From NCBI RefSeq assembly GCF_052118925.1, contig NZ_JBQKGG010000002.1, positions 186,001-250,000 of the forward strand: a stretch of DNA of 64,000 nucleotides. The letters run 5' to 3'. The first letter of the stretch is position 1; every line of letters starts with the position of its first letter. The notes below the pieces were generated by a model that made no database searches, was not told the DNA's origin, and saw only the letters and a list, made by a program, of their open reading frames with translations. Both the position numbers and the translations under genes were made by a program. The stretch is from Lientehia sp934351765 (GTDB taxonomy: Bacteria > Bacillota > Clostridia > Lachnospirales > Lachnospiraceae). This document shows positions 60,253 through 64,000 of the stretch, piece after piece.

Positions 60253-60357
60253 TTAAAACGTTACAGCTATGAGCGCCAGCGTCAAACGAACCGCCAGGAT
60301 CACAAATCCAAAACTTCCTTTTAGCAGAACTGTACGTCTTTTGTCTCTTTTAATCAT
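60253..60357 (-). CDS. Possible 34-residue membrane peptide
   Basis: ATG 60357 reads MIKRDKRRTVLLKGSF then a hydrophobic stretch ending IAVTF and TAA: a basic cytoplasmic end plus one membrane helix. The only ribosome-like sequence (GGGGGG) is 17 nt upstream and also serves a six-codon frame overlapping the start. Follows the racemase gene. Could be a real small protein or chance. Confidence 0.25.
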   Translation of the reverse strand: MIKRDKRRTVLLKGSFGFVILAVRLTLALIAVTF

Positions 60358-60395
60358 CCGTCTGTTTCATCTTGTTTTCCCCCCACAAACAGTCT

Positions 60396-61106
60396 TTAAT
60401 ATCCCAGCCCCTCTTTTACCTTTGCTCCTACAAATCTTACAGCTGCTGCCGCAAGAACCTTCGTCGGATCAATATTGGGTTTATCAAAATGATACAGATC
60501 AAATGCCACCGGCAGTTCGGTGCAGCCGAGGATCAGCGTCTCTGCGCCGTGATCCAGAAGTTCTTCCATGCCCCGCTCAAATCCGGTCGTGTCAATGGAC
60601 AGATTTCCGGCCTTTACTCCTTTATAAATAATGTCCATGACCGCCTGCTGATTTTCCTGCGAAGGCGTACACATCTCAATTCCGTTGGCATCAAACACTT
60701 TTTTGTATACACCGGACTGGCATGTCCCATCGGTAGCCAGAAGCCCTACTTTTTTCAATCCTTTTGATTTGATCACCTTTGCCGTCTCCTCGATCATGTT
60801 TAAAAACGGAGTGTCCACAAACGGTGTGATCCTGTCATAAAAATAATGAGCCGTATTGCAGGGCATGATCAATACATCTGCCCCCATTCCCTGTAACCGT
60901 ACCGCACTCTTTACCATTTCCGGAACCGGATCTTTTCCTCCATGAAGGATCGCTGCCGTCCGGTCAGAAATCTCCGTGTTATTGTCAATGCAGACTCGCA
61001 CATGTTCCTGATCATAAGCTGCATCCGTCAATTCAATGATCTTCTTAAACAGATCACATGTCGCCAGCGGACCCATTCCGCCTACAATACCAATTGTCTT
61101 TTTCAT
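60396..61106 (-). CDS. Aspartate/glutamate racemase family protein
   Basis: 236 residues. The two catalytic cysteines lie in MPCNTAHYF and LGCTELP; N-terminal KTIGIVGGMGPLAT and DGTCQSGVYKKVF are typical of aspartate/amino-acid racemases (PLP-independent). Interconverts L- and D-amino acids; exact substrate unknown. An extended -10 (TGCTATAAT, 61160-61165) lies about 50 nt upstream without a clear -35. Confidence 0.9.
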   Translation of the reverse strand: MKKTIGIVGGMGPLATCDLFKKIIELTDAAYDQEHVRVCIDNNTEISDRTAAILHGGKDPVPEMVKSAVRLQGMGADVLIMPCNTAHYFYDRITPFVDTPFLNMIEETAKVIKSKGLKKVGLLATDGTCQSGVYKKVFDANGIEMCTPSQENQQAVMDIIYKGVKAGNLSIDTTGFERGMEELLDHGAETLILGCTELPVAFDLYHFDKPNIDPTKVLAAAAVRFVGAKVKEGLGY

Positions 61107-61215
61107 TCTGAACCATTCCTTCCCTTTGCGTTAGTCAGATGTTTTTCCATTTCTTTGTTATTATAGCACGATTCCCCCCTTCTTTCCTTCTCTTTTTTTG
61201 CATTATTTCATCTAA

Positions 61216-61244
61216 TTGACATCGTTCTCTCCTTTGTTTATACT
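61216..61244 (+). promoter_or_regulatory. Promoter for the aldo/keto reductase gene
   Basis: Consensus TTGACA-17 bp-TATACT on the plus strand, about 80 nt before the start codon. Confidence 0.8.
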
Positions 61245-61326
61245 TGACTTAATACGCCAAAGTAGCTCCCTTATTTTCATGAATCCGGAACAGCACTTTC
61301 GGCGCCAACATTGAAGGAGGGGTTTT

Positions 61327-62352
61327 ATGGTTACTGTTACACTTGGAAAAACCGGCATTACCGTCAACAAAAACGGCTTCGGTGCACTTCCGATCCAGCG
61401 TATCTCTAAGGAGGACGCTGCGTATCTTCTGCGAAAAGCCTATGATCACGGAATTAATTTCTTTGATACTGCCCGTGCCTATTCCGACAGCGAGGAAAAG
61501 GTCGGCTATGCGTTCAAGGGAATCCGGGAAAAGCTTTACATCTCCACGAAAACTGCTGCGAAAAACGCAGACGATTTCTGGAAGGATCTTCATACCAGCC
61601 TTACCAATCTCCAGACTGACTATGTCGATATCCTTCAGTTCCACACACCGGCATTCTGTCCGAAGCCCGATGATGGCACCGGACTTTATGAAGCCATGCT
61701 AAAGGCCAAAGAACAGGGCAAGATCCGTCACATCGGAATCACCAACCACCGGCTCCATGTGGCAAAGGAGGCCATCGAATCCGGACTTTATGAAACGCTC
61801 CAGTTCCCGTTCTGCTATCTGGCTACCGAAAAGGATATCGAGATCGTGAACCTCTGCAAAGAGCACAATATGGGCTTCATTTCCATGAAGGGACTGTCCG
61901 GCGGACTGATCACCAATTCGGCTGCCGCCTATGCGTTCCAGGCACAGTATGATAATACGCTGCCGATCTGGGGCGTTCAGAAGGAAAAGGAGCTGGATGA
62001 ATTCCTTTCCTATATCGACAATCCACCTGCCATGACGGAAGAAATGGCCGCCTACATTGAGGAAGAAAAAAAGACTCTGTCCGGCAGCTTCTGTCGCGGC
62101 TGCGGTTATTGTATGCCCACCTGTCCGGCAAAAATCAACATCGCAGACTGTGCGCGGATGTCTCTGCTGCTGCGCCGTTCTCCCTCTGCCGGCCATCTTT
62201 CTCCCGAAGGACAGGCCATGATGGCCAAAATTCAGGACTGCATCCACTGCAATACCTGCATGACCAAATGTCCCTACGGGCTGAACACGCCCGAGCTTCT
62301 GGAAGCAAACTATAAGGATTATATGGAAGTTCTTGCCGGAAAGCCGATGTAA
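61327..62352 (+). CDS. Aldo/keto reductase with C-terminal 4Fe-4S domain
   Basis: 341 residues with AGGAGG 6 nt upstream. AKR barrel with the catalytic residues in FFDTARAYSDSEEKVG (Asp, Tyr) and STKT (Lys), HTPAF at the His position. The C-terminus has two ferredoxin-like Cys clusters, CRGCGYCMPTCP and CIHCNTCMTKCP, as in the anaerobic aldo/keto reductases that probably use ferredoxin or couple electrons. Single gene with a strong promoter and terminator, indicating high expression. Confidence 0.93.
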   Translation: MVTVTLGKTGITVNKNGFGALPIQRISKEDAAYLLRKAYDHGINFFDTARAYSDSEEKVGYAFKGIREKLYISTKTAAKNADDFWKDLHTSLTNLQTDYVDILQFHTPAFCPKPDDGTGLYEAMLKAKEQGKIRHIGITNHRLHVAKEAIESGLYETLQFPFCYLATEKDIEIVNLCKEHNMGFISMKGLSGGLITNSAAAYAFQAQYDNTLPIWGVQKEKELDEFLSYIDNPPAMTEEMAAYIEEEKKTLSGSFCRGCGYCMPTCPAKINIADCARMSLLLRRSPSAGHLSPEGQAMMAKIQDCIHCNTCMTKCPYGLNTPELLEANYKDYMEVLAGKPM

Positions 62353-62376
62353 CACATGTAGCTGAATAAAAATCAA

Positions 62377-62443
62377 AGCCTCCGTTCAGCACCACTCCCG
62401 ATCCGATTCGGTCGAAAGGTGCTGCCCGGAGGCTCGTTTTTCT
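62377..62443 (+). terminator. Strong terminator of the aldo/keto reductase gene
   Basis: GCCTCCG-TTCAGCACC / GGTGCTG-CCCGGAGGC with internal CCGA..TCGG pairing, then CGTTTTTCTT on the plus strand. A-rich flank may also stop the convergent class IV gene. Confidence 0.9.
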
Positions 62444-62476
62444 TAAAAGTATCCAGTGTCAACTGCCGATTTCCTG

Positions 62477-63220
62477 TTACAGGCAGATATAAAATGCCAT
62501 AAGTTTCTCTGTGATCTCCCGCTCTTTAAACACTACGTTTCCAAGACGGTTCAGAGGCATGATCCCCATCAGGGAATTTGTGATAAACGCCTCTTTAAAG
62601 GACAGAACATCCTCCGGGCGGATCACGGCCTCAGAAACGGTTTTATGCTCCAGAAGCAGCCGGCGTACCACGCCGGGAAGAAGGCCACAGGTTTTCGCCG
62701 GTGTTACGACCCTGCCGCTTTTCTGCACAAAAAATACATTGGAAACGGCTCCCTCACAGATCTCTCCCCGCTCATTCAGAAAAATCGGTTCGTCAATCCC
62801 CTCTCTGGCAGCCCGGCGTTTTTCTGTGATCAGATCCGCACAATTTAACGATTTCATATAAGTAAACGGCGAAGTCGAATTCCGGAGTACTGAGGAATAT
62901 GCCGCACAAAATCCATGCTCATACATCTCCGGCGTATAATGATTTTCCCGCTTTTCCATCCGCACATTTTTCTCTGACACAGAGATCTTCAGTGCTCCCC
63001 GTGCCACGGGGTGACAGGACAGCCATGCCGTCACCTGCTCCTTCGTCACCTTTTGAGAAATTCCCAGAGTTTCCATGGCTTCAGCCAGCCGTTCCAGGTG
63101 TTCCTTTATAAAACGGGGGACACCGTTCTCGACTGCGATGGTTTCAAAAGCTCCCAGCCCGAAATAATATCCCTCATCAGGAACAAACTGCCCCTGTTCT
63201 TTTCTCTTTCGTTTTCTCAT
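62477..63220 (-). CDS. Class IV aminotransferase (4-amino-4-deoxychorismate lyase-like)
   Basis: 247 residues. Fold-type IV PLP enzyme: PLP Lys in MKSLNCADLI, glutamate motif NERGEICEGAVSNVFFV, and the phosphate loop TCGLLPGVVR. The size and YYFGLGAFETIAVENG start fit PabC (folate pathway) rather than branched-chain aminotransferase, but no pabAB gene is nearby. The start at 63220 (MRKRKRKEQGQ) has only a modest ribosome site. Confidence 0.85.
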   Translation of the reverse strand: MRKRKRKEQGQFVPDEGYYFGLGAFETIAVENGVPRFIKEHLERLAEAMETLGISQKVTKEQVTAWLSCHPVARGALKISVSEKNVRMEKRENHYTPEMYEHGFCAAYSSVLRNSTSPFTYMKSLNCADLITEKRRAAREGIDEPIFLNERGEICEGAVSNVFFVQKSGRVVTPAKTCGLLPGVVRRLLLEHKTVSEAVIRPEDVLSFKEAFITNSLMGIMPLNRLGNVVFKEREITEKLMAFYICL

Positions 63221-63344
63221 GTCTCCGCCTCTTTTAAATCATCTTTTCTTCTTAATTCTGCATATGTTATCCTTAAAACCACTCCTATCATACTTTATCA
63301 TGAAAGCCTCCGGAGTGCAAGCGGCGGAACGCATACTGCTCCTT

Positions 63345-64000
63345 TCAGAATTTTCCACTCCGGCCGGACCCTCCTCCTCCAGATTCACTCTGGCTGCCTC
63401 CACTCGAAGAGCTGCGCTCGATCTTCTGCCTGGACGTTGTCTTATGAGTAAAGTAATCTGTTTTCTCCGTCAGCTGCAGTTCTTTGGAAATATATACGTT
63501 GGCAGTCGCCTTCTTCGCTACGGAATTCATTTTTTCCCACACCACAGCAACAATGACCATAGAAACAAGCAGAGAAAGACCGATCACAATAAGAATGGGA
63601 ATGAACATACTTGCCCGTACAGGTTTCCCTGCCGCAGCCTTTTCCAGATAGCTGTTACATTCCTTAATATAGTCATAAAAACCGCCGTACCAGTCATTTT
63701 CCCCGAAATTATCCAGAAAAACCTTTTCCAGCTTCTCCTGTCCATAGCTGTTAAATGCGTACTCGCAGCGTTCTCCATAACAGAACATCGCCCAGTCACG
63801 GTCATCCATGCTGATCAGCAGCATGATACCATCACGATCAGGTCCTTCCCCCATGGTATAGTCATGATAGATCGTATAGGTTGCCTTATAGACGCCATCG
63901 GAATTATAATCCCGAAAATCCTCCACCGTCACGGCATAAACACCGACACCGTATTTCTTTGAAACCGTTTCCGCCATTTTCTCCAGCTGCGCATTTTCAC
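63345..64000 (-). CDS. TPM domain-containing membrane protein (partial, 5' end outside window)
   Basis: The frame is open to the right edge (EKMAETVSKKYGVGVYAVTVED continues from ENAQL). TPM fold core: GIMLLISMDDRDWAMFCYGE, YGQEKLEKVFLDNF. One membrane helix (FIPILIVIGLSLLVSMVIVAV), then a cytoplasmic Ser/Gly-rich tail ending GGGGSGRSGKF. TPM proteins (YgcG, PsbP-like) are involved in membrane protein or cell-envelope quality control; function here unknown. Confidence 0.85.
   Translation of the reverse strand, partial: ENAQLEKMAETVSKKYGVGVYAVTVEDFRDYNSDGVYKATYTIYHDYTMGEGPDRDGIMLLISMDDRDWAMFCYGERCEYAFNSYGQEKLEKVFLDNFGENDWYGGFYDYIKECNSYLEKAAAGKPVRASMFIPILIVIGLSLLVSMVIVAVVWEKMNSVAKKATANVYISKELQLTEKTDYFTHKTTSRQKIERSSSSGGSQSESGGGGSGRSGKF

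Overview
The window looks like a chromosomal segment of a spore-forming, low-redox Clostridia, most likely a Lachnospiraceae member. Supporting signs are moderate GC, strong AGGAGG ribosome sites, TTGACA-17-TATAAT promoters, the spoIIGA-sigE-sigG block beside ftsZ, codY next to topA, DUF1292 and DUF5688 proteins, a ferredoxin-type aldo/keto reductase, and most genes running on the minus strand. The family assignment is an inference from gene content.

Left part (1-15.1 kb): reading against the coordinates, a division and wall (dcw) cluster runs mraZ-rsmH-ftsL-two class B PBPs-(promoter)-mraY-murD-ftsW-divIB-(promoter)-ftsZ. It is followed by a structured intergenic region and the sporulation block spoIIGA-sigE-lipoprotein-sigG. 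murE, murF, murG, murB and ftsA are absent from the cluster. 15.2-23 kb holds small regulators and accessory metabolism: a 53-residue Spo0E-like protein, DUF1292, two small conserved unknowns, a Nudix hydrolase, an iron alcohol dehydrogenase with an unknown partner, EamA and MATE exporters, and codY.

Middle part (23-48.3 kb): topA-dprA-yifB, an alpha/beta hydrolase, a lipoprotein, an orphan carbamate kinase variant, ychF, queA, an SH3-repeat membrane protein, tRNA-Arg and a DUF5688 gene. Then come rpsO and pnp, and the long translation operon rimP-nusA-ylxR-ylxQ-infB-rbfA-nrnA-truB-ribF. That operon starts at a promoter followed at once by an intrinsic-terminator-like hairpin (a probable attenuator). 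Two identical tRNA-Gly genes lie upstream.

Right part (48.3-64 kb) is more accessory: nitroreductase, PepF, EamA, a Csp-like subtilase, a MocR/PdxR-type regulator, then what reads as a decayed vitamin B6 locus in which PdxS (N-terminus missing) is fused in frame to the last third of PdxT. Next to it is an AT-richer AbiE toxin-antitoxin island whose toxin frame carries two consecutive stop codons near its original start, while the antitoxin and its promoter-operator look intact. A cluster of palindromic repeats separates the island from yggS (PLP homeostasis). An AraC regulator, amino-acid racemase, aldo/keto reductase, class IV aminotransferase and a partial TPM-domain protein close the window.

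Stretches in which I see nothing assignable: 15274-15462, 15704-15851 and 58043-58170.
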